Source: an uncultured Acidobacteriota bacterium (lineage in GTDB: Bacteria; Acidobacteriota; UBA6911; RPQK01; JAJDTT01). From it: 64,000 nt of DNA. The notes below the pieces were generated by a model, which saw only the letters and a program-made list of their open reading frames with translations, was not told where the DNA came from and did not search any database. Position 1 is the first letter of the stretch. Every line of letters begins with the position of its first letter. The position numbers were made by a program, and so were the translations under genes. Shown piece after piece: positions 53,276 through 62,222 of the stretch. Location of the stretch: NCBI GenBank assembly GCA_951812665.1, contig CATOST010000033.1, positions 182,816 to 246,815 of the forward strand, in the 5' to 3' direction.

Positions 53276-54607
53276 TTGGGGTCCAGCCACCGACTGACCC
53301 GGCGCGAACTGCTCCGACGCGGGGTCGTGACCGTGGGAACCGCGGCGGCGCTTCCCCTCGCCGGCGGTTGCGGGCCAAGCGGTGGGACGGACGGCGACCC
53401 GAACCGGCTCACCCTCCGAACCTGGAGTCCGGACACCCGGGACGCGGCGCTGGCCTCGGAGAGATGGTGGCATGGCGCCTTCATGGCCGCCAATCCTCAA
53501 TTACGCGTGGAGCAGCTGACGGTCCCCTATGACGAGGACACGGTCAAGCTCAAGGCCGCGCACCGCGCCGGGACCAGCGTCCCGGACATCCTCTGGACCT
53601 ACAATCAGAACCTCTACGCCTACGGCCTCGAAGGGCTGGTCCGCCCCCTCAACGACCTCATGTCCCGGATCGGTCTGGACCGCTATCCGCAGCAGGTTCT
53701 GGACGGGATCCGGGTGGACGGGACCTACTATTCCGTTCCCTTCGTCGGCTTCCCCTTTTTCATCTACTGCCGGAAGGACCTCTACGCCGCCAGGGGACTG
53801 CGTCCCCCGGAGACGCACCGGGAGTTGCTGGAAAACGTCGCCGCCCTGCACGATCCGCCCCACCGCTACGGCTACCTGCTGACGAACCAGTACATCGCCG
53901 ACACCTTCAACCTCAAGACGGCCATGTGGACCCACGGAGCCTATTTCTTCGACGCCGGAGACAACTTGGCGTTGGACCGGCCCGAGACGCTCCGCGCCTG
54001 GGCCTTCTACAAGGAGCTGGGAAAATACTCCCCGCCCGGTTCGATGGCCCAGGGCGACCTGGAGAGCCGGGAGCTGATGCTGGACGGCCGGGTGGCCCAC
54101 ATGTTCACCACCACCAGCTTCGCCGCCGACTTCGGCCCCGAGGACATGAACCGCCAGGGAGCGTTCGCCTACCCCATTCAGGCCGGGGCCAAGGGGGCGT
54201 CCCTCGACTTCAACGCGCTCGCCCTGCCCGCCCGGTCGAGGCAACCCGAACTGGCCAAGGACATGATCGGATTCCTCCTGGAGCCGGAGAACTTCCAGGA
54301 GTTTTTGACCCGAACCGTGGTGGGATGGGTTCCCATGCTGGAAGACGCCTGGACCGGCCGGTATCTGAATCACCCCCGGATCGCGGCGGTGAGGGAATAC
54401 TTGGAAGTGGGCCGCATTTCGCAGAAAACCGGGATCGTCTCCACCGGGTATTTCGGTCCTTCCCGGCACTCCGGAGTCCTGATCGCCACCGACATCGAAA
54501 AACAGATCGGGGACCGCCTGGTGGTCTTCGACCAGAGTCCCGAGGAGGTCCTGGAATGGGCCGACTCGGTGCTGCGGAAAGCACTTGCCCAGGAGTCTGC
54601 GCCGTAG
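53276..54607 (+). CDS. ABC importer extracellular solute-binding lipoprotein (family 1, sugar type)
   Basis: A 443-residue binding protein. The leader LTRRELLRRGVVTVGTAAAL followed by PLAGGC gives both a twin-arginine motif and a lipobox, so a Tat-exported lipoprotein is likely. The domain reads LTLRTWSPDTRD, VPDILWTYNQNLYAYGLEGL, and GTYYSVPFVGFPFFIYCRKD, typical of family-1 sugar-binding proteins. Translation starts at TTG with GGAGG 7 bases upstream. It is the first gene of a four-gene importer; permeases follow after a 160-base gap containing a dispersed repeat. The specific sugar cannot be told. Confidence 0.9.
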   Translation: MGSSHRLTRRELLRRGVVTVGTAAALPLAGGCGPSGGTDGDPNRLTLRTWSPDTRDAALASERWWHGAFMAANPQLRVEQLTVPYDEDTVKLKAAHRAGTSVPDILWTYNQNLYAYGLEGLVRPLNDLMSRIGLDRYPQQVLDGIRVDGTYYSVPFVGFPFFIYCRKDLYAARGLRPPETHRELLENVAALHDPPHRYGYLLTNQYIADTFNLKTAMWTHGAYFFDAGDNLALDRPETLRAWAFYKELGKYSPPGSMAQGDLESRELMLDGRVAHMFTTTSFAADFGPEDMNRQGAFAYPIQAGAKGASLDFNALALPARSRQPELAKDMIGFLLEPENFQEFLTRTVVGWVPMLEDAWTGRYLNHPRIAAVREYLEVGRISQKTGIVSTGYFGPSRHSGVLIATDIEKQIGDRLVVFDQSPEEVLEWADSVLRKALAQESAP

Positions 54608-54732
54608 GAATGAATCGTAGCGAGAAAGTGGGGAATCGAGGCCAGATTTTCTCGATTTGGAGGTGCATAGTCGTTCTATTCGCCGAGAAATCGAGGAAAT
54701 ATGGACCGATTCACCGCTTTCGCAGTAGATCA

Positions 54733-54755
54733 ATTTCTGCGGCGCAGGCTCCTAG
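54733..54755 (-). repeat. Palindromic dispersed repeat, copy 2 (partial)
   Basis: Twenty-three bases identical, in inverse orientation, to 324-346. Here it is inserted between the binding-protein and permease genes of the ABC importer, apparently without interrupting either, and only one full arm of the longer hairpin is kept. Confidence 0.65.
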
Positions 54756-54770
54756 AGTTTCGGATTCTGG

Positions 54771-55655
54771 ATGCGCGCCGCAGACTTGAAGCACAGCGTC
54801 TACGTGCAGATCGCGGGCGTGGTCCTGACGGCTCCCGCGATTCTGCTGTTGTCGCTGGTGGTCGTGCTCCCGTTCATCACCGCGGCTTGGTGGAGCCTCT
54901 CGCCCGAACCGGGTTCGGGTCCGACCCTGGCCAACTATCGCTGGCTCCTGGACCCCGCGTTCTTCGACGCCTTCAGGCACAGCCTCAGCATCGGCGTGTT
55001 CTCGGTTCTACTCGAACTCGTGATCGCGATTCCGGCGGCGATCCTGCTCAACCAGGCCATCCCGGCCCGCGGCTTCTGCCGGGCGGCCCTGATGCTGCCC
55101 TGGGCGGTTCCCACCATTGCCGTGGCCGCCGCGTTCCTGTGGCTGGCCAACACCAACTACGGGCTGTTCAACCAGTTGGGACTCGCGCTCGGGTTGCTGG
55201 AGGCTCCCATCGCCTTTCTGGGATCTCCGACGCTGGCGCTGCCCAGCGTGATCGTGGCGCACGCCTGGAAGGGCCTCCCCCTGGTCTTCATCATCATTCT
55301 GTCCGCTCTCCAGTCGCTCCCCCCCGAACTGATGGAAGCGGCGCGGGTGGACGGCGCCGGCCGGATGGCTCAGTTCACCCATGTGATTCTGCCTCATCTC
55401 AAGCCCTCCATCGCCTTGGCGGCAGTGCTCTCGGGAATTTACAACTTCTCCCTCTTCGACATCACCTTCCTGCTGACCGGCGGCGGTCCGGCGGGCGAGA
55501 CCACGACCCTTCCCCTGCTGCTCTACACCCAGGAGTTCAAGGCTCTGGACACGGGGCGGGCGGCGGTGGTGGGAGTCTCGATCTTCGCCGCCGGACTGAT
55601 GGCACTGGCGGCACTGGGTTGGAGCTCGTTCAGCAGGGAGACCAGGGGAACCTGA
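54771..55655 (+). CDS. ABC sugar importer, inner-membrane permease 1 (MalF/UgpA type)
   Basis: A 294-residue permease with six membrane segments. The EAA loop that contacts the ATPase is visible (PPELMEAARVDGAGRMAQFTH ends in the ILPHLKPS element). Other landmarks are LMLPWAVPTIAVAAAFLWLA and LLTGGGPAGETTTLPLLLY. The length is typical of MalF/UgpA without the extra periplasmic domain. It overlaps the next permease by one base (TGATG). It works with permease 2 and the downstream ATPase. Confidence 0.92.
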   Translation: MRAADLKHSVYVQIAGVVLTAPAILLLSLVVVLPFITAAWWSLSPEPGSGPTLANYRWLLDPAFFDAFRHSLSIGVFSVLLELVIAIPAAILLNQAIPARGFCRAALMLPWAVPTIAVAAAFLWLANTNYGLFNQLGLALGLLEAPIAFLGSPTLALPSVIVAHAWKGLPLVFIIILSALQSLPPELMEAARVDGAGRMAQFTHVILPHLKPSIALAAVLSGIYNFSLFDITFLLTGGGPAGETTTLPLLLYTQEFKALDTGRAAVVGVSIFAAGLMALAALGWSSFSRETRGT

Positions 55656-56557
55656 TGGGCGCCGATACCCGAGGAGTGCTCGACTCAGGCCCCAGACGGA
55701 CGATCCCTACCGCCTCGGCTGTCCAACGGCGACGCTCCCGCATGCTGGCGTTTCTGGCGCTGGTCATGACTCTGGCGATTCTCTTCCCGTTCCTCTGGAT
55801 CGTGCTCTCCTCCTTCCGGGACCCCCAGAATTTCCTGACCTTGGATCTACGAGACGCCCTGCCGCGAAGCCTGGACCTCTCCAGCTATCGTCTGGCCCTG
55901 GGCCGGACCGATCTCTTCCATTGGGTGGCGAACAGCCTGCTGGTGGCGGTTTCGACGACGGTGCTGTCGCTCCTGGTCTCGGCGCCGGCGGCCTTCGCCC
56001 TGAGCCGGCTCGAATTTCGAGGCAAGGCGGCCGTGCAGTGGTTCAGCATGATCAGCTACGCCGTGCCCTCCATCATCATCGTGGTTCCGCTCTTCCTGAT
56101 CCTGGTGAAGCTGGGCCTGAACAACTCCTTTGCCGGCCTGATCCTGGTCCACGCCACCTTCACCATCCCCTTCGCGACCTGGGTCCTGCGCGACTTCTAC
56201 CGGTCGATTCCTCCCGACCTGGAGGAGGCCGGTTACGTCGACGGAGCCGGTCTGCTCCAGGTGCTCCGCTACATCGTCCTCCCCTTGTCGATCCCGGGCC
56301 TGCTGGCTGCGGGCGCCTACGCCTTCATCCTGTCCTGGAACGATTTCCTGTTCGCCCTCGTGATCATGGACGAAGCGTCCGCCTATACGGCCCCGGTGGG
56401 CGTGCATGCCTATTTCACCGGGAGGTTCCTGGGGGAGTCGACCTGGGCCCAACTGATGGCCGCGTCCTCCATCGTCAGTCTTCCCAGTGTCCTCCTTTTC
56501 GGGTTTTTCCAGCGGTACCTGGTGTCCGGATTCCTCCGGTCGGGAGTCAAGGGATGA
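55655..56557 (+). CDS. ABC sugar importer, inner-membrane permease 2 (MalG/UgpE type)
   Basis: A 300-residue permease. After a polar N-terminal 28 residues it has six hydrophobic segments, beginning FLALVMTLAILFPFLWIVLS. The EAA loop is PPDLEEAGYVDGAGLLQVLR, followed by YIVLPLSIPGLLA and the family motif FILSWNDFLFALVIM. I place the start at ATG 55655, overlapping the stop of permease 1. Upstream in-frame codons run antisense to permease 1 and were discarded. The ATPase gene starts 15 bases after its stop. Confidence 0.92.
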   Translation: MGADTRGVLDSGPRRTIPTASAVQRRRSRMLAFLALVMTLAILFPFLWIVLSSFRDPQNFLTLDLRDALPRSLDLSSYRLALGRTDLFHWVANSLLVAVSTTVLSLLVSAPAAFALSRLEFRGKAAVQWFSMISYAVPSIIIVVPLFLILVKLGLNNSFAGLILVHATFTIPFATWVLRDFYRSIPPDLEEAGYVDGAGLLQVLRYIVLPLSIPGLLAAGAYAFILSWNDFLFALVIMDEASAYTAPVGVHAYFTGRFLGESTWAQLMAASSIVSLPSVLLFGFFQRYLVSGFLRSGVKG

Positions 56558-56572
56558 AGGAGGAGTCGACCG

Positions 56573-57667
56573 TTGGCTGAAGTCGGTCTGAAGGGGGTCA
56601 CCAAGACCTACCCGGGAGACGTCCTGGCGGTGTCGGACCTGACGCTGCGGGTGGAGCACGGCCAGTTCGCGGTCCTCCTGGGGCCTTCCGGATGCGGCAA
56701 GTCCACGACGCTGCGCCTGATCGCCGGACTGGAGGAACCGGACCGGGGCGAGATCCTCATCGGCGGCGAGGTCGTCAATCACCTCCCTCCCCAGAAACGG
56801 GACCTGGCCATGGTGTTCCAGTCCTACGCCCTCTATCCCCACATGAGCGTCGCTCAGAACATGGGATTCGGCTTGAAGATGCGTGGCGTGCCCGCCGCCG
56901 AGAGCCGGGACCGGGTCCGGGCCACCGCCCGGCTCCTGGGCCTGGAAGAGCTGCTGGAACGTTATCCCAACCAGCTTTCCGGGGGACAGAAGCAACGGGT
57001 GGCGCTGGGCCGCGCCATCGTGCGCAAGCCGGCGGTGTTCCTGCTGGACGAACCGCTCTCCAACCTGGACGCCCAGCTTCGAACCGAGACCCGGGTCGAG
57101 CTGCTGAAGCTGCAACGGCAATTGAACGGCACCTTCATCCTGGTGACCCACGATCAGGTGGAGGCGATGATGCTGGCGGACGTCATTGCCGTGATGAAGG
57201 ACGGCACGCTGCAGCAAACCGGGACGCCGGAGGCGATCTATGCCAAACCGGCCAACCTGTTCGTGGCCGGGTTCGTCGGCTCCCCGCCCATGAACCTCGT
57301 TCCCGGGGATCTGGTGAGGGAGGACGGCGCCTGCTCCTTCCGGGGGGAGTTCTCCCTGCGCCTGCCCCAACTGGATCGGGATCACCGCATCCCCGAGCCG
57401 AACTCACCCATCGTACTGGGCTTCCGTCCCGAGGCGGCGCGTGTCTCCTCCAGCGGCGACACGCGTTTGCAGGTCGAGTTGGTGGAGAACCGCGGAAGCC
57501 AGAAATTTCTCTACGGCTCCGCGGACGGGGGGCAGAGGCTGAGTATCGCGGCGGACCCCGGCTCTTCGGTCCGGTCCGGGGAGACCATTACCGTCACGAT
57601 CGCTCCGGAAAACCTCCTCTTCTTCGATGCCGCGACCGGAACACGGATCGGCCCGGAAACGGTCTGA
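56573..57667 (+). CDS. ABC sugar importer, ATPase (UgpC/MalK/MsmK type)
   Basis: A 364-residue ATPase. Walker A GPSGCGKST is near residues 37-45, Q-loop VFQSYALYPHMSV near 81-93, signature LSGGQKQR near 135-142, Walker B VFLLDEPLSNLDAQ near 155-168, and the switch His in LVTHDQVEAM. A C-terminal TOBE regulatory domain (about 240-360) follows, as in multi-sugar ATPases. TTG start with AAGGAGGA upstream. It completes the importer and may be shared by more than one permease pair. Confidence 0.95.
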   Translation: MAEVGLKGVTKTYPGDVLAVSDLTLRVEHGQFAVLLGPSGCGKSTTLRLIAGLEEPDRGEILIGGEVVNHLPPQKRDLAMVFQSYALYPHMSVAQNMGFGLKMRGVPAAESRDRVRATARLLGLEELLERYPNQLSGGQKQRVALGRAIVRKPAVFLLDEPLSNLDAQLRTETRVELLKLQRQLNGTFILVTHDQVEAMMLADVIAVMKDGTLQQTGTPEAIYAKPANLFVAGFVGSPPMNLVPGDLVREDGACSFRGEFSLRLPQLDRDHRIPEPNSPIVLGFRPEAARVSSSGDTRLQVELVENRGSQKFLYGSADGGQRLSIAADPGSSVRSGETITVTIAPENLLFFDAATGTRIGPETV

Positions 57668-57828
57668 AGCGAGCGGCACCTCATCGCCGGGGATACGACC
57701 CCACTCCTCAAAGCCCTGGTTCGAGGTCAGCATTGTCGTTCGGTGGCGGCGGGTTGGAGGTAGACTGACGCGGCTCTCAACTGTCCCCTTGCGGGGCCGG
57801 GATTTGCTTTGAAGAGGAGGAGACAACC

Positions 57829-58206
57829 ATGAAGGAATACAAATACCGGGGTGAGACGTTCCAGCTCGATGATTCGAAGGGTTGCTACGTGGAAGTCACC
57901 TACAAGTACCTGACAGGGTACTTGGGGGTGAATCTCGGAGCCCGAGCGACGGACCGGAATCCGTATGTCTGGGACACAGACAAGAGGCCCGAATTTTATG
58001 TGACGCCCAATGGGTTGAAATACGGTATTAGCAGCGGCGCTGCATTTGAAGAGAACCTTGATGCTCTCTGTAATCGGTTGTTGCAGGAGTTCCAACTTGA
58101 AGAGGCCGCCAAGGCGTTTGACCGCAAGAAATACTGCGCCGAACTTCACGACGGCGCAAAGAATCTGCCGGGAAAGGAGGGGGCAAAGCTCTATCGAGTC
58201 CAATAA
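57829..58206 (+). CDS. Small hypothetical protein
   Basis: A 125-residue, mostly hydrophilic protein with a very good GAGGAGGAGA ribosome site. It has YKYRGETFQLDDSKGCYVEV, KYLTGYLGVNLG, and a helical C terminus (ENLDALCNRLLQEFQLEEAA). Three Cys residues but no clear metal motif, no signal peptide and no transmembrane segment. Codon use looks less GC-rich than its neighbours. I recognise no family. It stands alone before a cluster of REP-like repeats. Confidence 0.6.
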   Translation: MKEYKYRGETFQLDDSKGCYVEVTYKYLTGYLGVNLGARATDRNPYVWDTDKRPEFYVTPNGLKYGISSGAAFEENLDALCNRLLQEFQLEEAAKAFDRKKYCAELHDGAKNLPGKEGAKLYRVQ

Positions 58207-58340
58207 CGTGCGTTTGTCGTACCCTGCCCCCCCGGAGGGGACTGGATTGGATCTTGAGAAGGGGAGGCCGCCCCTGCTCCGTGAGCGCCGCTAGCAGCGA
58301 CGACGGGCCGGGGAGCATGAAAGGGAGGAGAAGGGGCGCG

Positions 58341-58420
58341 AGAAGGGGACAGTCACCGAGCGAGGAGCGAGCGTGAGAAGAGGGCACCGAGCGCGTGAGA
58401 AGGGGACCGTTTCCTTCTTC
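58341..58420. repeat. REP-like GAGAAGGGGAC repeats (two partial copies)
   Basis: 58341-58355 reads GAGAAGGGGACAGTC; 58397-58420 reads GAGAAGGGGACCGTTTCC then TTCTTC. The second can fold into an imperfect hairpin. These are the first of at least seven related copies between here and 63819. Confidence 0.7.
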
Positions 58421-58421
58421 T

Positions 58422-58562
58422 TCACTTCTTGTTGCCCTTCGTAGGTTTTGGGGGAGGTGGTGGTGGTGGTGGCTTACTTGGCCTGGCGGGTTTGCCCCTA
58501 CTGTGGACGGTTGTTAGACGGTTGTTCTTCGCAGTGGTCCTGATGTTCTTTTCAGGCGGCAT
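58422..58562 (-). CDS. 46-residue proline-rich basic mini-protein
   Basis: The frame starts at an ATG that overlaps the last codons of the SLATT-like gene (by 11 bases) and encodes MPPEKNIRTTAKNNRLTTVH, then a run of eight prolines and a Lys-rich end (KGNKK). The overlap suggests translational coupling. The composition is basic and disordered, so it may contact membrane or nucleic acid, or be non-functional. Confidence 0.4.
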   Translation of the reverse strand: MPPEKNIRTTAKNNRLTTVHSRGKPARPSKPPPPPPPPKPTKGNKK

Positions 58563-59061
58563 ATCTATCGACCATAACTCTGTATGCGGACTCTGCGCAT
58601 TTCTCGTTCAGTTTCTGATCTTCCCGAATATCGGCAAGGCCTGCCCAACTGGTCACTCCTAGAATTCTTCGCGACAGCCGATTGTTCCTGTGCAGAACTT
58701 CTGCGGTGCTCAGCGCCTCTTCGTTGATTTCCGTCCACAATTGTTGCCATTCGCTCTCCAACTCGCTGCACTCAATACTGATTGTGTGGAGAACCGCCGC
58801 TTTTTTTGCGTAGTCCGATACGAAATCCCAAGCAACAATCAGAGCTACGAGCGCGGTGGCGAACAATTGAGCGATCGCCGGAAGGAGTTCAAGCAGGGCA
58901 GCGATTCCGCTAGCCGCCGCTACGAGGAGCAGAAACCGAACAACCAAGTGATTGTGCCGATATTTGTTGGAGAGAGCCTCATAATATCGGACGAGCCTCG
59001 CCGCATCCAGGTATTCCTGCCAAACGATGGAGCGAATCTGGTCGGTTACCATAACGTTCAC
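58552..59061 (-). CDS. SLATT-like two-transmembrane protein
   Basis: A 169-residue protein. An N-terminal helix (QEYLDAARLVRYYEALSNKY) is followed by two close membrane helices (about 39-60 and 62-79) and a cytosolic helical tail with DYAKKAAVLHTISIECSELE and SEWQQLWTEI. This layout and these motifs fit the SLATT (SMODS/SLOG-associating 2TM effector) superfamily, predicted pore-forming effectors in nucleotide-signalling defence. No nucleotidyltransferase or SLOG partner is next to it; the 5' side is a repeat and a TonB receptor gene. It is thus an orphan or a stand-alone variant. The start is GTG 59061 or ATG 59052. The base composition is less GC-rich than its flanks. Confidence 0.65.
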   Translation of the reverse strand: MNVMVTDQIRSIVWQEYLDAARLVRYYEALSNKYRHNHLVVRFLLLVAAASGIAALLELLPAIAQLFATALVALIVAWDFVSDYAKKAAVLHTISIECSELESEWQQLWTEINEEALSTAEVLHRNNRLSRRILGVTSWAGLADIREDQKLNEKCAESAYRVMVDRYAA

Positions 59062-59231
59062 CCATGGAAGTGCACCGTATTTGCAGACATTGTACTCAAT
59101 CCTGGAGCGTATGGCAGTCGCTTCGAAAAGCGGAATCTCTACTCAGGCTCTCGCTGGAGTTCCTACTGCGAGGCCCGGAGTTGTTGCATCCGCGAAGGAG
59201 GGCTCGCTCGATCAAGTCCGTCTGAATGGCA

Positions 59232-59262
59232 GCGCGAGAAGGGGACAGTCCCCTTCTCGCGC
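59232..59262. repeat. REP-like repeat, perfect 14-bp palindrome
   Basis: GCGCGAGAAGGGGA (59232-59245) and TCCCCTTCTCGCGC (59249-59262) pair perfectly around CAG. It is the most complete copy of the GAGAAGGGGAC family in the window, placed six bases after the end of the TonB receptor gene, where it might also act as a transcript end. Confidence 0.85.
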
Positions 59263-59268
59263 CGTGTC

Positions 59269-61926
59269 CTACCTGCCCCAGGCGTAGCGGATGCGCACGT
59301 AGTAGTACGCGCCGTTGAATCCCCAAGGTGTGTACTCACTGTACTTCTCCCCGACCGACATCGCTCGCGCACTCTGGTCGGGATAGGTATTGAGCAGGTT
59401 CTGGGCGCCGACCGCCAGCGTCACGCCGTCGGAGAGATCGATGCTGCCCTCCACGTCGACGATCGGGCGCCCGTCGAAGAAGCCCTGCTCGATACCGGCG
59501 GACGGGATGAACGCCTGCCGAAACCCGCTGTCCCAGTCGTACCAGCCGCCATAGTAGCTCACCCGCCCGAGCAGCCTGGCACGCCCGAGGCGCTGGTTGA
59601 TGCCGGCGCTCCAGCGCACCCGCGGCAGCGAGTAGGCGTACTCGGCCAGCCGCCGGTCGCTGAGCAGTCCCTTCTCGTTGTCGGTCACCTCGGTGTCGGT
59701 GTAGTTGAAGACGGCGCTGAGCACCGTGTTGCCGCGCAGCGCAATTGGCGTGTAGGTCGAGACCACGTCGATCCCCCGCGACCGCGTGGAGAACGCGTTG
59801 GTGAAGAACCGGAAATTCTTCAGGTCGCGGGCGTTCTCGATGTCTTGCGCCAGCAGGTTCTCGATCTCCGCGTCCTGCAGGCTGAAGTTGCTCGTGATGC
59901 CGATCCGGTCGGAGACGTTGACGAGGAAGTAGTCGGCACTGAAGTTGAAGGGCCCGGTGTCGAAGACGACGCCGGTGGTGTAGTTGACGGAGCGTTCAGG
60001 CTCCAGCGGCACGCCGCCGCGCAACGCCGCCACCGGCGAGATCGACGGGATGACGCCGTTGTTGACCAGGTCGCCGATGGCCGGGTCGAATTGGGTCGAG
60101 ATGTTGAAGCCGTTCTGCTGGCCGGGTGTGGGGGCGCGGAACCCGCTGCTGACGCTGGCGCGTACGAAGGCGAAGCGGGCGGAGACCTTGCCGTTCGTGG
60201 TGGTGCCGAAGTCCTCGAAGTGCTCGACCCGCAGCGCACCGCCCAGGGTCCATTCGCCGTCCACGTCGTTCATTTCGACGTCGCCGTACGCCGCGACGTT
60301 GTCCCGGTTCCAGGTACCGGCGGCGAGCGGACCGTAGCCGAAAAAGCCGTTGGAGCCAGCCGAGAATCCCTGTCCCCGGCCGTAGGGGCCGACCGTCCAC
60401 GACGCCGGCTCGCCCTCGGTGGTCTGGTACTGCTCGTCGCGCCACTCCGCGCCGGCCGCGACATTGACCCGGTCCGTCGCGGCGTAGGAGACGTCGAAGT
60501 TCACCCCGAGCTCCCGCTGCCGGTTGCTGCCGAGATCGAAGGCGGTCGGAGTCTCGTAGCCGAGCGAGGCGTTGACGGTGTCTCGGATGAAGAGGTCGGT
60601 CTCGTGGGCGCCGACCGAGACGCTCGCATCCCAGATGACGCCGGCGCCGGTGAAGCCGCGGATGCCGCCCACTACCGACATGTCCTGCGCCTCGCCGCCG
60701 AAGTTGGGCGTGAAGCCGCCGGGGAACCGCTCGTAGAGCGTGAAGCAGTTCGGATCTGCTGCGACCGCCGCGAGCGCATCGCCGTCGGGGACGTTGCCGA
60801 CGATCGGCACCGTCGGGCAGTCGCCGGCGCCGGGCATCCCGGTCTCGGCCCACAGCCGGTCGCCCACGAGCAGCGTGCTGCCGCCGTCCGGGCTGAAGAC
60901 CCCGCCCCGCGTATTCGGGTTGCGGAAGAAGAAGCCGCCGGTCACCCGCTTGCTCGCATAGTTGGTGTGACCGTACAACTGTACGCCGCTGGAGAACGTG
61001 TGACCGAAGTTCCCGAACAGTTTCAGATCGTCGTCCACCTCCGGTGAACCCCAGATCTGCGGCGTATCCGATGCGACATGTGTGTTTCCCGCGGTGAGAA
61101 GCGCGGTGGCGTCGCTGCGGGGGGCGCTCCGGTTCGTCGGATTCGAGCTGCCGTATTCCAGGCTGAGGTTGGCGAAGCCGGTGGCGCCCAGCGGCAGGCC
61201 GACATTGCCGGCGACGTTGAAGGCCTCACCGTCCCCTTCCTGAAAGGTGCCGGTGTCGAATTCGAGACTACCGCCGGAGGCGGCATCCTTGAGCTGGAAA
61301 TTCATGACTCCGGCGATGGCGTCCGAGCCGTATTGCGCCGCCGCGCCGTCGCGCAACACTTCGACTTGGCGCAGCGCAATGGCCGGGATGGCGGAGATGT
61401 CCGGGCCCTGCGAGCCGTACGCCACGCCGTTGCCGCCGTGCCAGTCGATGATCGACGAGCGGTGGCGTCGCTTGCCGTTCACCAGGACCAGCGTGTGGTC
61501 CGGCGCCAGGTTGCGAAGCATCGCCGGACGGACGACCGTCGACGCATCGCTGATCGGCTGCGTGTTGACGTTGAACGAGGGGATGACCGTGCGCAGTTGT
61601 TCCTGCAAATTGACGACGCCCTGGCTGGTGATGTCGGACGTCGAGAGCACGTCGACCGGCACCGGCGACTCCGCAACGGTCCGCGGCCGGGCACGGGAGC
61701 CGACGACGACGGTCTCTTCAGTGAGCCCGTCGAGCAGCACCTTCACCTCGTCAGGGGACAACCCCATCGCCTGGATTTCGGCCACCGAAATGCCGAGCGC
61801 GCGGCTGAGCGCTTCGTACTGTTCCGCCGTCAGGTCTTCCTGTGCGAATGCTGGAGCCGGCAAACCGGCGACGAGTGCAATGAGCAGACTCGATAAGGAC
61901 ACGATGAACATTGATCGATGCGTCAC
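59269..61926 (-). CDS. TonB-dependent receptor (no carboxypeptidase-regulatory domain)
   Basis: An 885-residue outer-membrane receptor. I place the start at GTG 61926 because AAGGAGGAAA lies about nine bases upstream and a signal peptide follows (MFIVSLSSLLIALVAGLPAP). A short acidic N-terminal extension precedes the plug (PVPVDVLSTSDITSQG, LVLVNGKRRH, QVEVLRDGAAAQYGSDAIAG). The barrel ends YVRIRYAWGR. Annotation-style relatives take up siderophores or other small ligands; the substrate is unknown. Codon choice is more GCC/GCG/CGC-biased than in neighbouring genes, suggesting a different origin. It is isolated from other transport genes. Confidence 0.92.
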   Translation of the reverse strand: MTHRSMFIVSLSSLLIALVAGLPAPAFAQEDLTAEQYEALSRALGISVAEIQAMGLSPDEVKVLLDGLTEETVVVGSRARPRTVAESPVPVDVLSTSDITSQGVVNLQEQLRTVIPSFNVNTQPISDASTVVRPAMLRNLAPDHTLVLVNGKRRHRSSIIDWHGGNGVAYGSQGPDISAIPAIALRQVEVLRDGAAAQYGSDAIAGVMNFQLKDAASGGSLEFDTGTFQEGDGEAFNVAGNVGLPLGATGFANLSLEYGSSNPTNRSAPRSDATALLTAGNTHVASDTPQIWGSPEVDDDLKLFGNFGHTFSSGVQLYGHTNYASKRVTGGFFFRNPNTRGGVFSPDGGSTLLVGDRLWAETGMPGAGDCPTVPIVGNVPDGDALAAVAADPNCFTLYERFPGGFTPNFGGEAQDMSVVGGIRGFTGAGVIWDASVSVGAHETDLFIRDTVNASLGYETPTAFDLGSNRQRELGVNFDVSYAATDRVNVAAGAEWRDEQYQTTEGEPASWTVGPYGRGQGFSAGSNGFFGYGPLAAGTWNRDNVAAYGDVEMNDVDGEWTLGGALRVEHFEDFGTTTNGKVSARFAFVRASVSSGFRAPTPGQQNGFNISTQFDPAIGDLVNNGVIPSISPVAALRGGVPLEPERSVNYTTGVVFDTGPFNFSADYFLVNVSDRIGITSNFSLQDAEIENLLAQDIENARDLKNFRFFTNAFSTRSRGIDVVSTYTPIALRGNTVLSAVFNYTDTEVTDNEKGLLSDRRLAEYAYSLPRVRWSAGINQRLGRARLLGRVSYYGGWYDWDSGFRQAFIPSAGIEQGFFDGRPIVDVEGSIDLSDGVTLAVGAQNLLNTYPDQSARAMSVGEKYSEYTPWGFNGAYYYVRIRYAWGR

Positions 61927-62071
61927 TTCCGGTTTCCTCCTTCGGCTTCGGCCGGAGGGCATCGCCTCCTGGCCGCTTGTGGTCCGGTTTGGGTAGACGT
62001 GAGAAAGTGGGACGAACAGAGTTGGAATTGGAAAGGGCCCAAGATGATGAAGAAGCTCATCTCCGCAATCG

Positions 62072-62153
62072 TACCCTGTTCCCTCCCGGAAGAGTCTGGT
62101 CATCTTCTTCCGGCCCGTGTTACCGGGCGGCTCGGAGCGGATCCCCGGCCCCT
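62072..62153 (+). repeat. Hairpin-forming dispersed repeat, copy 2
   Basis: It shares the CCCGTGTTACCGGG and GCGGATCCCCG tail with 40877-40956. The stem here is CCGGAAGA paired with TCTTCCGG. It lies 5' of a truncated secreted-protein frame. Confidence 0.7.
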
Positions 62154-62222
62154 GCCCATCCGATATCCGACCATGCCGACCTGCCATACGACATGCGGAG
62201 CCTGCGGGCCGGAGGGAAGATC

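Noticed and set aside
58690..61047. A 785-codon open frame on the plus strand
   Set aside because: It is antisense to the TonB receptor and SLATT-like genes, and is Arg/Val/Ala/Asp-rich with no domain.
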